DNA from: Albimonas donghaensis
Lineage (GTDB): Bacteria; Pseudomonadota; Alphaproteobacteria; Rhodobacterales; Rhodobacteraceae
Assembly: GCF_900106695.1 (NCBI RefSeq)
Contig: NZ_FNMZ01000008.1
Span: 118,536-182,535 of the forward strand
DNA: 64,000 nucleotides
Direction: 5' to 3'
Shown: positions 36,267-45,838 of the stretch, piece by piece
Layout: the number at the start of each line of letters is the position of its first letter
Numbering within the stretch: position 1 is the stretch's first letter
The notes under the pieces: generated by a model
Told to the model about the DNA's origin: nothing
Seen by the model: the letters and a program-made list of their open reading frames with translations, nothing else
Databases searched by the model: none
Program-made: the position numbers and the translations under genes

Positions 36267-36291
36267 GGAACATCCGCGGCGCTGCGCGGTT
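36267..36291 (+). promoter_or_regulatory. EcfG-like promoter of the stress SDR
   Basis: GGAAC (36267-36271), exactly 16 bp, then GGTT (36288-36291) on the plus strand, 35 bp before the SDR start. It is back-to-back with the P450 promoter, 45 bp away. Confidence 0.55.
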
Positions 36292-36325
36292 GCGCAGGGG
36301 AACACCGCCATCAGGAGGAAACGGA

Positions 36326-37369
36326 ATGACCGAACACCGCAGAGCCGAAGGCAAGGGCGCAGGCGAGGGCGAGGGCGGGCGCCAGGGCCGCGACGTCCAC
36401 CGGGGGAAGCCCCGCGAGACGGCCGCGCGCCAGCGCGGCATCCAGGACGAGATCGCCGGGCGCGACGGCTCCGAACCCGGCGCCCGGGCTCGGTTGCGCC
36501 GTCCGCCGCAGACCGGCGCGCGCGACTATCCCGTCGCCCCGCAGCCCGCCCAGCATCAGGCCAAGCCGGGCTCGGAGGCCGAGCTCGACCCGCAACCGAT
36601 GTGCGATGCGCCCTACTGGCGCGGCTCCGGCAAGCTGCAGGGGATGTCCACGCTCATCACCGGCGCCGATTCCGGGATCGGGCGGGCCGTGGCGGTTCTG
36701 TTCGCGCGCGAAGGCGCCGATGTCGCGGCGGTCTATCTTGACGAACACGACGACGCCGAGGAGACCCGCCGCCTGGTCGAGGCCGAGCGCCGCCGCTGCC
36801 TGCTGATCCCCGGCGACATCGGCGACCCGGCCTTTTGCGAGGACGCGGTCGCGCGCACCGCGCAGGCTCACGGCGGGCTCGACGTGCTGGTTAACAACGC
36901 CGCCTTCCAGCTGCATTCCGCCGAATTCGAGGATCTGACGCCCGACCATGTCGACGAGACGCTGCGCACCAATCTGGCGGGCCTTTTTCACATGAGCCGC
37001 GCGGCGACGCGCCGCCTGCCCGAGGGGGGCGCGATCGTCAATTCGGGCTCGGTCGCCGGCCTGCGCGGTTCGGGGTGCGCGGTCGACTACGCGACCACGA
37101 AAGGCGGGATCCATTCCTTCACGCTCTCGCTGGCGCAGAGCCTGCTGCCGCGCGGCATCCGGGTGAACGCGGTGGCGCCTGGGCCGGTATGGACGCCGTT
37201 GAACCCGGCCGACCGCCCGGCCGAGGGCGTGGCCCATTTCGGCGAGAACAACCCGATGGGCCGCCCGGCCCAGCCCGAGGAACTGGCGCCGGCCTACCTG
37301 TTCCTCGCCTCGCCGCAGATGTCGAGCTATGTGACCGGAACCATCCTGCCGGTCACGGGCGGCGGGTGA
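36326..37369 (+). CDS. SDR oxidoreductase of the general-stress (YdaD/YhdG-like) type
   Basis: A 347-residue protein. A polar 85-residue leader rich in Gly/Arg/Glu with PQPAQHQAKPGSEAELDPQP precedes the SDR domain, as in Bacillus general-stress protein 39 relatives. The domain has LITGADSGIGRAVAVLFARE, LDVLVNNAA and the catalytic YATTK. The strong AGGAGGAAA site supports the start. The EcfG-like promoter, and the divergent P450, place it in a stress regulon. Substrate is unknown. Confidence 0.88.
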   Translation: MTEHRRAEGKGAGEGEGGRQGRDVHRGKPRETAARQRGIQDEIAGRDGSEPGARARLRRPPQTGARDYPVAPQPAQHQAKPGSEAELDPQPMCDAPYWRGSGKLQGMSTLITGADSGIGRAVAVLFAREGADVAAVYLDEHDDAEETRRLVEAERRRCLLIPGDIGDPAFCEDAVARTAQAHGGLDVLVNNAAFQLHSAEFEDLTPDHVDETLRTNLAGLFHMSRAATRRLPEGGAIVNSGSVAGLRGSGCAVDYATTKGGIHSFTLSLAQSLLPRGIRVNAVAPGPVWTPLNPADRPAEGVAHFGENNPMGRPAQPEELAPAYLFLASPQMSSYVTGTILPVTGGG

Positions 37370-37503
37370 CGCCGCCGACCGCAGGTTCAGTCATGATATG
37401 GCGGCCGCGGCCGTCGAGCGGAGGACGACGCTTTCGAACGGAGCGGGCAAGGCGCAGCTCCGTTGCGAAAGGCGAGAGAGAGAGGGCGGGACGGGGCGGC
37501 CCG

Positions 37504-38103
37504 TCAGCGGAGCGCGGGGCCCAGCTTCTCGACCACCATCTCGCGGCCCCGTGCGACGCGGCTCTTCACCGTGCCGATCTTGCAGTTGCAGATGCGGGCG
37601 CTGTCCTCGTAGCTCTCGCCCATCACCACCACCAACAGCAGGACCGCCCGGTAATGCGGCGGCAGGCCGAGGATCGCGTCCATCGCCTCCCCCCCCTGCA
37701 GCGTCCATTCCTGGGTCGGCTGCGAGACCACATCCAGCGAAACGCAGTCGGCGTCACCGGTCCGCTCCCGCGCGGCCTTCATCACCGAGGTGAGGAAGGT
37801 ATTGCGCATGATCGTGAACATCCAGGCGCGGAGGTTGGTGCCCGGGTGAAACTGGCGGCGCCGGGACAGCGCCTTCAGCAATGTCTCCTGCAACAGGTCG
37901 TCCGCATCGACCCGGCGCCGGGCGAGCGAGCCCGCATAGGCCCGCAGCGCGGGGGTCTGATCAAGGATTTCCGCGGTGGACACGCGGGCCGGCGCCGGGG
38001 GCGGCGGGGTGGAGCGGATCGAAGAAATCGGGGCGCGGGGGATCCGGGTCGGGGCGATCGAAGACGGGGGGATCGAAGACGGGGGGAAGGTATCGTCGAG
38101 CAT
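37504..38103 (-). CDS. ECF sigma factor, EcfG-like
   Basis: A 199-residue RNA polymerase sigma factor. Region 2 reads VDADDLLQETLLKALSRRRQF and TNLRAWMFTIMRNTFLT; region 4 reads LPPHYRAVLLLVVVMGESYED and CNCKIGTVKSRVARGR. The region-4 pattern is like the general-stress sigma EcfG of Alphaproteobacteria. An N-terminal Pro/Ser/Ile tail of about 40 residues includes a short repeated FPPSSIPPSSI. ATG 38103 is preferred; TTG at 38181 is possible. No NepR or PhyR gene is visible beside it, so this may be a secondary EcfG copy. Confidence 0.85.
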   Translation of the reverse strand: MLDDTFPPSSIPPSSIAPTRIPRAPISSIRSTPPPPAPARVSTAEILDQTPALRAYAGSLARRRVDADDLLQETLLKALSRRRQFHPGTNLRAWMFTIMRNTFLTSVMKAARERTGDADCVSLDVVSQPTQEWTLQGGEAMDAILGLPPHYRAVLLLVVVMGESYEDSARICNCKIGTVKSRVARGREMVVEKLGPALR

Positions 38104-38213
38104 CGTTTCGGAACCTGTTCGCGGGAGAGCGAGGGTCAGCACGAGGCGAGGGGCGCCGCGCCGCCGCCGGTCTCCGGTCAACGGGGGGCGGCCGCGGGAG
38201 GGCGGCCGTCGGC

Positions 38214-38507
38214 TCAGCTTGAGGGAAGGTTCGCTCCCGGCAGGGCCCGGGTCGGAGGCCCGACGGGGAAGAGCGCGCCGGCGAGCCAGCCGCGCCTTGT
38301 CGGGCTCGGCGCCGGCGAGCCGCCGCGTCCGTCCGGATCGGACGAGGCCGGCCTCAGGACCCTCGGCGGCGCGGCGGCCGGCCCGGGCTCGGCAAGCGCC
38401 GGACCGGACAATCGCGGGCGCTGCGCGCCCCGTAGACCGGAGCGCCCGTCCTGTCGCCGCAGAGCATGCGCGCGCGGTCTGATACGGTCATCTCTGTCAT
38501 GGCTCAT
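38214..38507 (-). CDS. Uncertain ORF upstream of the sigma factor
   Basis: A 97-residue frame starting MSHDRDDRIRPRAHALRRQD with a GGAGAT site. An overlapping frame beginning MTEMTVSDRARMLCGD is equally plausible at the N-terminus. Neither resembles NepR or another anti-sigma factor, and composition is Arg/Pro/Gly-rich as in random GC-rich frames. It may encode a small regulator of the sigma factor, but the sequence does not show this. Confidence 0.25.
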   Translation of the reverse strand: MSHDRDDRIRPRAHALRRQDGRSGLRGAQRPRLSGPALAEPGPAAAPPRVLRPASSDPDGRGGSPAPSPTRRGWLAGALFPVGPPTRALPGANLPSS

Positions 38508-39042
38508 GTCGGATCTCCGGCATCGGCTGTTTCGATCAAGTTAGATCACGCCAATTTTAATCAAGTCGCCGAGCAATATTGCAGGAAAGTTTTCTATTGA
38601 GAAATTGCCGCCCGACTCTTATGAGATTTTCATAATATGTTCTTCCGGCGGCGAGAACATGTCGCCTGCGCCACAGATCGGATCGCCGCCGTTCAGGTCC
38701 GCCGACAGCGCGAGGCGCGCGAGGTGATGCGCCGGCGCACGGGGTCGACGACGATCGCCGCGCCGATGCGGCTTTCGGGGAAACGGACCTGCTCGATGGC
38801 GCGATTCAGGCGCTCCATCGTTATCCGCGGGGACGGGATCCCCGGCGAGATACCGTCGCGAAGCAGGTCCGCGTTCTCCTGCGGCCGCGCGGCCGGACAG
38901 GGGTTGCGGCTGGCGGAACAAGGGGTGGGGGGGCCGATCCGGCGGGGGGGCGCCTGACGATACACGTTCGCTCAGCCGAATGCGTCAGCAATGGCGCCTT
39001 CTCGTCTCATTGGCGCCGAAAGGCCGGCGTTTGCTGCGTCCC
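38508..39042. other. AT-rich intergenic region without a convincing gene
   Basis: Bases 38520-38645 are strikingly AT-rich for this window and contain two ACTTGAT-type boxes 23 bp apart on the minus strand (AATCAAGT near 38557, GATCAAGT near 38534), a likely promoter region for the genes to the left. From 38640 to 39042 several overlapping short frames exist on both strands, none protein-like enough to call. Confidence 0.5.
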
Positions 39043-39843
39043 ATGACTTGCCGATCCCACGACACCCGCAGGGGAGGCGATCCCCGGCCCGGGCTGCGGC
39101 CCAGCCGCCGGAGCGTGATCACGCTGGCCGCCGCGGCCGCCGCCACCGCCTGGGCGGGACGCGCCTCCGCCGAGACCCATCGCGGCGGCGTGCCCTGGAG
39201 CCCATCCGCCGACGACGCGCCCTTCCACGGGACCCGCGAGGCGCATTTCCTCACCGATGCCGAATTCGCCGTGGTGGACGCGATGTGCGCGCGCATCCTG
39301 CCCGGCGACGAGAACGACCCCGGCGCGCGGGAGGCGGGGGCGGCCGTGTTCATCGACCGACAGCTCGCCTCGCCCTGGGGACGGGGGGAGCTTTGGTACA
39401 TGCAGGGCCCCTTCTCCGAAGGGCTGCCGACGCAGGGCTACCAGGCCGACTTCACGCCCGCCGCGCTTTACCGCGCCGCCATCGCGGCGGTGGAGGGACA
39501 TTGCGCGACGGCCTTCGACGGCCGCGGCTTCGCGGATCTCGCCGAGGACGAGCAGGACCAGGTCCTGACCGCGATGGACGAAGAGACGCTGACCTTCGAC
39601 CACGTGCCCGCCAAGTCCTTTTTCGACATGATGCGCGAGAACACCATCGAGGGGTTCTTCTGCGACCCGATCTACGGGGGCAACGCCGACATGGTCGGCT
39701 GGCGGCTCGTCGGCTTTCCCGGCGCCCGCTACGACTACCGCCCGTGGCTCGACCATGGCGGCCGCAGGCTCGACCTGCCCCCGGTCGGCATCGCCGGCCG
39801 TCCCGCCTGGCGCCGGGCCGGGACACCCGCCCCCCGCAGGTGA
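39043..39843 (+). CDS. Gluconate 2-dehydrogenase subunit 3 family protein (Tat exported)
   Basis: A 266-residue protein with a twin-arginine signal, SRRSVITLAAAAAATAWAG, and the Gluconate_2-dh3 domain (LTDAEFAVVDAMCARILPGD at the start, FFDMMRENTIEGFFCDPIYG near the end). This small subunit is exported together with its folded flavoprotein partner and anchors or chaperones it. The start at 39043 places the twin Arg correctly. It is followed 44 nt later by the flavoprotein gene and then by a three-haem cytochrome. Confidence 0.9.
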   Translation: MTCRSHDTRRGGDPRPGLRPSRRSVITLAAAAAATAWAGRASAETHRGGVPWSPSADDAPFHGTREAHFLTDAEFAVVDAMCARILPGDENDPGAREAGAAVFIDRQLASPWGRGELWYMQGPFSEGLPTQGYQADFTPAALYRAAIAAVEGHCATAFDGRGFADLAEDEQDQVLTAMDEETLTFDHVPAKSFFDMMRENTIEGFFCDPIYGGNADMVGWRLVGFPGARYDYRPWLDHGGRRLDLPPVGIAGRPAWRRAGTPAPRR

Positions 39844-39887
39844 CGGCCGGCGAGCGATCGCCCGCAAAGGATGAAAGGAGGCCGCCG

Positions 39888-41648
39888 ATGGTCACCCGAC
39901 TGCCCCCCGTCGACGCCGTCATGGTCGGGTTCGGCTGGACTGGCGCGATCATGGCCCAGGAGCTGACCGACGCCGGCCTCGACGTGCTGGCGCTGGAGCG
40001 CGGAGGCTGGCGCGACACGCCCACCGACTTCCCCACCACCCATGCCCAGGACGAGCTGCGCTATTACTGGCGGCACGAGGGGTTCCAGGCCGAGAACCGC
40101 GCCACCGTCACCCTGCGCAACAAGGAGGGCCAGACCGCGCGGCCCATGCGCCGCTGGGGCAGCTTCCTGCCGGGCACGGGGGTCGGCGGCTCGGGCGTTC
40201 ACTGGAACGGCATCACCTACCGCTTCCTGCCCTCCGATTTCCGCACCCGCTCCCACAACGAGGAACGCTACGGTCCGCTGCCGGAGGACATGACCGTCCA
40301 GGACTGGCCCGTCTCCTACGACGAGCTGGAACCGCACTACGACCGCTTCGAGAAGCTGTGCGGCGTCGGCGGCGTGGCCGGCAACGTCAACGGGGAGATC
40401 CGCCCCGGCGGCAACCCGTTCGAGGGCCCCCGCAGCGACGACTACCCCAACCCGCCCATGCATATGACCTTCGCCCAGCACCGCTTCCGCGAAGCGGCCG
40501 AGGGGCTGGGCCTGAACCCCTTCCCCGTGCCCTCGGCCAATATGAGCCGGGCCTACACAAACCCGCTGGGCTGCCAGCTCGCGCCCTGCACCTATTGCGG
40601 GTTTTGCGAGAAATACGGCTGCGGCAACTACTCCAAGGCCTCGGCGCAGACCACGATCCTGCCGGTGCTGATGCGCAAGCCCAACTTCCGCCTGCGCACC
40701 GAGGCCGAGGTGCTGCGCGTCGAGCGGTCGCGCGACGGCGGTCGGGCCACCGGCGTCACCTTCATCGACGCGCTGGGCGAGGAATTCTTCCAGCCCGCCG
40801 AGATGGTGTTCCTGTGCGCCTACCCGCTGGAGAACGTGCGCCTGATGCTGCTCTCGGGCATCGGCGAGCCCTACGACCCCGCCACCGGCCGCGGGCAGCT
40901 GGGGCGCAACTACTGCTATCAGGTGATGTCGGGGGCGGACGTGTTCTATGAGGACGAGCACGTCAACGGCTTCGTCGGGGCCGGCGCGCTGGGCATGGTG
41001 GTCGACGACTACAACGGCGACAATTTCGACCATTCGGGGCTGGGCTTTATCCACGGCGGCTACATCTCCTGCACCACCACCAACGCCCGGCCGATCGAAT
41101 CCCACCCCACGCCCGAAGGCACGCCGAAATGGGGCGCCGCGTTCAAGGCGGCGGTGAAGGAGAACTTCCTCAAGAAGACCTCCGTGGGCGTGCATGGCGG
41201 ATCGATGGCCTGGCGGAGCAACCGCCTTGACCTGGATCCGACCTACAAGGACCATCTCGGCCGGCCGATCCTGCGCATGACTTACGATTTCACCCCCCAG
41301 GACCTGGCGATGTCGAGCTACGTCACCGACAAGGCCATGCGGATCGCCGAGGGCATGGGCGGCAAGACCGTGAACCGCAACAAGCGCGACGCGCCCTACG
41401 ACTCGATGCCCTACCAGACCACCCACAACACCGGCGGCACGATCATGGGCGCCTCGCCCGGCGACAGCGTCGTCAACCGCTATCTGCAAAGCTGGGATGT
41501 CTCGAACCTGTTCCTGATGGGGGCAGGCGCCTTCCCGCAGAACGCCGGCTACAATCCCACCGACACGGTCGGCGCGCTGACCTACTGGTCCGCCCGACAC
41601 ATCGTCGCCGACTATCTGCGCAACCCCGGCCCGATGGTGCAGGCATGA
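39888..41648 (+). CDS. GMC oxidoreductase, flavoprotein subunit of membrane sugar/polyol dehydrogenase
   Basis: A 586-residue FAD enzyme. The dinucleotide motif is DAVMVGFGWTGAIMAQEL; LPGTGVGGSGVHWNGITYRF is the FAD-binding GMC signature, and the end shows QTTHNTGGTIMG with the catalytic His region and NPTDTVGALTYW. It carries no signal and is probably co-exported with the Tat subunit. A Cys-rich segment (CTYCGFCEKYGCGNY) suggests a [3Fe-4S]-type cluster as in membrane fructose/gluconate/glucose dehydrogenases. The cytochrome gene overlaps by 4 bp. Substrate is not certain. Confidence 0.9.
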   Translation: MVTRLPPVDAVMVGFGWTGAIMAQELTDAGLDVLALERGGWRDTPTDFPTTHAQDELRYYWRHEGFQAENRATVTLRNKEGQTARPMRRWGSFLPGTGVGGSGVHWNGITYRFLPSDFRTRSHNEERYGPLPEDMTVQDWPVSYDELEPHYDRFEKLCGVGGVAGNVNGEIRPGGNPFEGPRSDDYPNPPMHMTFAQHRFREAAEGLGLNPFPVPSANMSRAYTNPLGCQLAPCTYCGFCEKYGCGNYSKASAQTTILPVLMRKPNFRLRTEAEVLRVERSRDGGRATGVTFIDALGEEFFQPAEMVFLCAYPLENVRLMLLSGIGEPYDPATGRGQLGRNYCYQVMSGADVFYEDEHVNGFVGAGALGMVVDDYNGDNFDHSGLGFIHGGYISCTTTNARPIESHPTPEGTPKWGAAFKAAVKENFLKKTSVGVHGGSMAWRSNRLDLDPTYKDHLGRPILRMTYDFTPQDLAMSSYVTDKAMRIAEGMGGKTVNRNKRDAPYDSMPYQTTHNTGGTIMGASPGDSVVNRYLQSWDVSNLFLMGAGAFPQNAGYNPTDTVGALTYWSARHIVADYLRNPGPMVQA

Positions 41649-42898
41649 GACGCAGGCCCCCGCTGCTCGCCCTCGCCGCGCTCGCCGCCGCCCCGGCCGT
41701 CGCCGTCGCCGACCAAACCCAGTTCGGAGAGGTCGAGCGTGGCCGCTACCTCGCCACCGTCGGCAACTGCATCAGCTGCCATACCGACGCCGAACACGGC
41801 GGCGCCCCCTTGGCCGGCGGCCGGGCGATGGAGACGCCCTTCGGCACGATCTTCACGCCCAACATCACCTTCGACGACGAGACCGGCATCGGGCGCTGGA
41901 GCCGCGACGACTTCTGGCGCGCCATGCGCAGGGGCGAAAGGCCGGACGGCGCGCAGCTCTACCCCGCCTTCCCCTACCCGTGGTTCACCCGCATGCCGCG
42001 CGAGGACGTGGACGCGATCTACGCCTATCTCTCCACCCTGCCCACCGAGACCAGGCCGAAGCCCGAGAACGCGCTGCCTTTCCCACTGACGGTGCGCGAG
42101 ACGGTGGTCGCGTGGAACGCGCTTTATTTCGAAGAGGGGCCGTTGCCTCCCGCCCCCGACCGCTCCGACGCATGGCTTCGCGGGCGCTATCTGGTCGAGG
42201 GGCCGGGGCATTGCGGCGCCTGCCACAGCGACAAGAACATCGCCGGAGCCAGCGCCGAGACCCTGCTGGGGACCGTGAAGCCAGACGCCCACCTGACCGG
42301 CGGCGTGCTGGAGAACTGGCTCGCGCCGGAAATCCGCGGCGGGGAGGGCGGCCTGCTGTCGGACTGGACCGCGGAGGATATCGCAGCGTTCCTTGGCGAG
42401 GGGCGCAATCGCCATAGCTCCGCGCTGACCCGGATGGGCGAAGTGGTGACCAACTCCACGTCCCGGATGACACGGGACGACCTTCTGGCGATCGCCACCT
42501 ATCTGAAATCGCTCAAAGGCCCGGCGCGCGACACGGTCGAGGCGGCCGAGCCCGCGGCGATGAAAGCCGGCGAGGCGATCTACATGGACGCCTGCTCGGC
42601 CTGCCATGGCCGCGACGGCGGCGGCGTGGAGGGGATGTTCGGCCGGCTCGACGGCTCGGCCAAGGCGAATTCCGCGGATCCGACCACGCTGATCCGCATC
42701 GTGCTGGAGGGCGCGCGCTCCCAGCCTTCGGACCGCTATCCCTCGCCGATCTCGATGCCGGCCTTCGACTGGAAGCTCTCCGACCAGGAGGTCGCCGATG
42801 TGCTGACCTATGTCCGCCAGAGCTGGGGCAACTCCGCCGCCTCGGTCGCGGCGGAGGAGGTCGGGGACCTGCGGGACAAGCTAACCGCCTCGCATTGA
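41645..42898 (+). CDS. Three-haem cytochrome c subunit of the GMC dehydrogenase
   Basis: A 417-residue exported cytochrome with signal peptide ending near AVADQTQ. Haem motifs CISCH, CGACH and CSACH are spaced as in the cytochrome subunits of alcohol and gluconate dehydrogenases, each followed by a Met-containing domain (FPYPWFTRM, ALTRMGEVV, ISMPAFDW). It moves electrons from the periplasmic flavoprotein to the quinone pool or a terminal oxidase. Last gene of this three-gene operon. Confidence 0.92.
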   Translation: MRRRPPLLALAALAAAPAVAVADQTQFGEVERGRYLATVGNCISCHTDAEHGGAPLAGGRAMETPFGTIFTPNITFDDETGIGRWSRDDFWRAMRRGERPDGAQLYPAFPYPWFTRMPREDVDAIYAYLSTLPTETRPKPENALPFPLTVRETVVAWNALYFEEGPLPPAPDRSDAWLRGRYLVEGPGHCGACHSDKNIAGASAETLLGTVKPDAHLTGGVLENWLAPEIRGGEGGLLSDWTAEDIAAFLGEGRNRHSSALTRMGEVVTNSTSRMTRDDLLAIATYLKSLKGPARDTVEAAEPAAMKAGEAIYMDACSACHGRDGGGVEGMFGRLDGSAKANSADPTTLIRIVLEGARSQPSDRYPSPISMPAFDWKLSDQEVADVLTYVRQSWGNSAASVAAEEVGDLRDKLTASH

Positions 42899-43022
42899 CC
42901 GGGTGGGGGCGGGCCCGCCCCGCTCTTCGCCGGCCCCCGAGGGGGAAGCACGACTTCCTGAAGCGGGCGGAGGCGCAGGTCCGCGTCTTGCTCTTCGCCA
43001 CGCCCCGCTCCGGACGTGACCA

Positions 43023-43041
43023 GGGGCTCGCTCGGAGCCCC
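43023..43041. terminator. Hairpin between convergent genes
   Basis: GGGGCTC (43023-43029) pairs with GAGCCCC (43035-43041) around a 5-nt loop, between the cytochrome gene and the truncated minus-strand gene. No T-run is present, so terminator function is tentative. Confidence 0.35.
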
Positions 43042-43049
43042 CGCCCTGG

Positions 43050-43347
43050 CTACCGCTCCCCGCCTTCCGGCTCTGCGAGCATGAGCGTTATGGCGTAGCC
43101 GTCCTCCTGGAACAGGGTCTGGGCGAAGACGGCGCCGCGGAACCGGCCGGCGAGCCAGTCCTCGGGGCGGGCCTCCTCCATGCAGCTCAGCCGGTCGGCG
43201 CCTGACGCCGGCAGCAGATGGCCGATCGCGTCGCCCCTCCATGCCGCGGTCCGGGAAAAGGTCTCGCTCTTGTCGAGGTAGAGCACCTCGCCATTGCGCG
43301 TGAAGAGGATGGTCAGCGCGTGCTCGAGGTCGGCTGAGCGTTTCAGG
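43050..43347 (-). pseudogene. Gene of unknown family cut at its 5' side by IS21 element
   Basis: An open C-terminal segment of about 98 residues runs from the IS edge (LKRSADLEHALTILFTRNGE) to a stop at 43050. It contains LDKSETFSRTAAWRGDAIGH and FRGAVFAQTLFQEDGYAI. The same family is represented by the decayed piece at 22621-22826. No known domain is recognised. The missing start lies beyond the insertion and is not found on the other side of the element. Confidence 0.6.
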
Positions 43348-43495
43348 TGTCAAACGGCACGCAATCAGGACCCCCTATCGGCGTGCAAAAAGGACCCCTC
43401 TGATGAGCATGGCGGCTGACCTGCCGGATCGACGCGGAGCCGTAGGCGGAGCGTCGATCCGGCAGGTGGGGGCGTGTTTGGATCTGCGTCCTGGG

Positions 43496-44227
43496 TCAGG
43501 CTCGGTTCTTGAAGCGCCAGCTCTCGTTGCCGGTCTCGACGATGTCGCAATGGTGGGTGAGCCGGTCGAGGAGGGCGGTGGTCATCTTGGCGTCGCCGAA
43601 GACGGTGGGCCATTCGCCGAAGGCGAGGTTCGTGGTCACGATGACTGAGGTGCGCTCGTAGAGTCTGCTCACGAGGTGGAAGAGCAGCTGCCCGCCAGAC
43701 TGGGCGAAGGGGAGATAGCCGAGCTCGTCGAGCACAACGAAGTCCAGACGGCACAGGTGGTCGGCGATACGGCCCTGCCGGCTGGCACGGGCTTCGGCGT
43801 CGAGCCGGTTGACGAGGTCGACGACGTTGAAGAAGCGGCCGCGGGCGCCGCGGCGGATGCAGGCGCGAGCAATCGAGATGGCGGCATGGGTCTTGCCGGT
43901 GCCGGTCCCACCAACCAGCACGACATTGCGCTGCTGCTCGATGAAGCCCCCCGCGGCGAGATCGCGGACCAGCGTCTCGTTGATGTCCGCGGCGTCGAAG
44001 TCAAAGTCCTCGAGGTCCTTGGCCAGCGGCAGCTTGGCGACCGTCATCTGATACTTGATGGAGCGCGCCTGCTTCTCGTCGATCTCGGCCTTCGGCAAGT
44101 CGCCGACGACCTGCTGCGGCTCGTGCTGGCGCTTCACCGCCGTGGTCAGGACGCCGTCGTAGGCGCCGCGCATGCCGTAGAGTTTGAGTTCGCCCATGGC
44201 GGCGAGGATGTCTGATCGTTCCATCAA
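43496..44227 (-). CDS. istB: IS21-family helper ATPase IstB
   Basis: A 243-residue AAA+ ATPase that assists the IS21 transposase in target selection. Walker A is [12 protein letters not shown], Walker B region [13 protein letters not shown], and [30 protein letters not shown] is the well-conserved IstB C-terminal signature. It overlaps istA by 4 bp. The gene appears intact. Confidence 0.95.
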   Translation of the reverse strand: MMERSDILAAMGELKLYGMRGAYDGVLTTAVKRQHEPQQVVGDLPKAEIDEKQARSIKYQMTVAKLPLAKDLEDFDFDAADINETLVRDLAAGGFIEQQRNVVLVGGTGTGKTHAAISIARACIRRGARGRFFNVVDLVNRLDAEARASRQGRIADHLCRLDFVVLDELGYLPFAQSGGQLLFHLVSRLYERTSVIVTTNLAFGEWPTVFGDAKMTTALLDRLTHHCDIVETGNESWRFKNRA

Positions 44228-45768
44228 CGGGCTCTCCTGAGGCTGTCGTAGCGGGCGCAGTCAGCGACGGGCGGGCGCCGCAGCCGCAGCGCCTCGGGCG
44301 TGGCGATCGTCGGCGGCGGGCCGGTGTCGCGGCTGCGGGCGAGGATGTTCAGCATGACGTCGGCGGAGTGCACGCCCTGCTCCAACGCTTCCGCGCAGGC
44401 GGCCTCCACGGCGGGCAGCCCGTCGGTCAGCGCCGCGCTGAGGATTCGCACCATCTGCCGGTCGCCGTCCGGCGCCGCCTTCAGCTTGCGCCGGATGCTC
44501 TGGATCGAGGCCGGCAGCTCCCAGTCCTTGAACGGAACGCCGTTGCGCAGGGCCCCGGGCTTGCGCGCCAACACCGGCACGTAATGCCAGGGGTCGTAGA
44601 CCGTGCCGCCGCGGCCGAAGGCGCGGGCGTGCTCGCCAACGATGCGGCCCTCCTGTCGGAGCTCGATGCGCTGGGCGTAGGCGCGGATCTCCACCGGTCG
44701 GCCGACGGCGCTCGCATCGACCGAGTACTTGTTGTTGTCGAACCGCACGAGGCACGTCTTGGAGACCGCCGCCGGGATCGCGTGGAAGCCGTCGAAGGGA
44801 CCGCGATACGGTACGAGGTTGGCCTGTTCCTCCTGGAAGACCTCCCAGATCGTCTTGTCGGCGATCTCGGGATGTGGCCGCGCCTTCGCCCACTCGGTGC
44901 AGCGGTCGGCAAGCCAGTCGTTGAGCTCCTGCAGGCTCTTCACCCGCACCCGCGGCGCGAAGAAGTTCTGCCGTACCGTGCCGACCTGGTTCTCGACCTG
45001 GCCCTTCTCCCAACCGGAGGCCGGGGTGCAAGCCACCGGCTCGACCAGATAATGGCCGCACATCTGCTGGAAGCGGCGATTATAGGCGCGCTCCCTGCCG
45101 ACGAAGATCGCGTCCACCGCCGTCTTCATGTTGTCGTAGATGCCTCTGGTGCAGGCGCCGCCGAAGAACGCGAACGCCTTGTCGTGCGCGTCGAACACCA
45201 TCTCCTGGGTCTCGCGAGGATAGGCCCGCACGAACGGCATCCGGCTATGGCAGAGCCGCATGTGCGCCACCTTGATCGTGACCGTCGCCCCGGCGATCAG
45301 CACGATCTCGTGGCTCCAGTCGAACTGATACGCCTCGCCCGGATCGAAGCTCAGCGGCACGAAAGCCGCTGCCGTGACCGCGCTCTCGCGTCGGCGCCAT
45401 GATGCGGCGTAGCGCCGGACGGCGTCGTAGCCGCCCTCGTAGCCCAGCCCACGCAGGTCCTCGAAGATCCGTGTCAGCGTGACCCGCTCGCGGGCGCTCC
45501 GCCCCACGTTCGCAGCAAGAAGGCGGTCGAGCTCGTCCGTCCATGGCCCGAGCTTCGGTTGTGGCTGCACGCTGCGCTGATAGCTGAACGCGGTCTCGTC
45601 CGACCGCGGCGCCTTCCTCACAACCTTCCGAGACAGCCGCAGCTCCCGGCAGATCTCTTTGATGCCCTTGCCCTGAACGAAATACGCCCGGCGGATCTTG
45701 GCGACCGTCTCCACAACCAGCATCCCAATCTCGGCTCCCAGATCAGACCTGGAAGCACTGTGGACCAC
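44224..45768 (-). CDS. istA: IS21-family transposase IstA
   Basis: A 514-residue DDE transposase. An N-terminal HTH ([20 protein letters not shown]) precedes the catalytic core, which starts with the first Asp in [13 protein letters not shown], has the second in [13 protein letters not shown] and the Glu in [12 protein letters not shown]. The frame starts at 45768; ATG 45723 is an alternative start inside. Intact reading frame, so the element may still be active. Confidence 0.94.
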   Translation of the reverse strand: MVHSASRSDLGAEIGMLVVETVAKIRRAYFVQGKGIKEICRELRLSRKVVRKAPRSDETAFSYQRSVQPQPKLGPWTDELDRLLAANVGRSARERVTLTRIFEDLRGLGYEGGYDAVRRYAASWRRRESAVTAAAFVPLSFDPGEAYQFDWSHEIVLIAGATVTIKVAHMRLCHSRMPFVRAYPRETQEMVFDAHDKAFAFFGGACTRGIYDNMKTAVDAIFVGRERAYNRRFQQMCGHYLVEPVACTPASGWEKGQVENQVGTVRQNFFAPRVRVKSLQELNDWLADRCTEWAKARPHPEIADKTIWEVFQEEQANLVPYRGPFDGFHAIPAAVSKTCLVRFDNNKYSVDASAVGRPVEIRAYAQRIELRQEGRIVGEHARAFGRGGTVYDPWHYVPVLARKPGALRNGVPFKDWELPASIQSIRRKLKAAPDGDRQMVRILSAALTDGLPAVEAACAEALEQGVHSADVMLNILARSRDTGPPPTIATPEALRLRRPPVADCARYDSLRRAR

Positions 45769-45838
45769 TGTCTCGGAGGGGGCCCTTTTGGAAGCCGATC
45801 AGCCCCGAAAAGGGGGCCTTTTTCCACGCCTATCCACA

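Larger units (their letters stand above)
43348..45838. mobile_element. IS21-family insertion sequence
   Basis: About 2.49 kb with istB and istA on the minus strand. Ends are inferred from imperfect inverted repeats: the left begins TGTCAAACGGCACGCAATCA and the right, reversed, TGTGGATAGGCGTGGAAAAA, both running into GGxCCCCC. A second inner pair (CGGCGTGCAAAAAGGACCCC left, CGGCTTCCAAAAGGGCCCCC right) fits the multiple terminal repeats of IS21. No target duplication is seen, and the two flanks belong to different genes. Confidence 0.82.

Noticed and set aside
37504..38507. An EcfG-NepR-PhyR stress module
   Set aside because: Only the sigma factor is recognisable; the upstream small frame has no NepR-like motif and no PhyR-like gene is in the window.
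38637..38965. Overlapping ORFs of about 90-107 codons on both strands
   Set aside because: No ribosome site, no recognisable domain, and mutually exclusive frames in GC-rich DNA; none is favoured.
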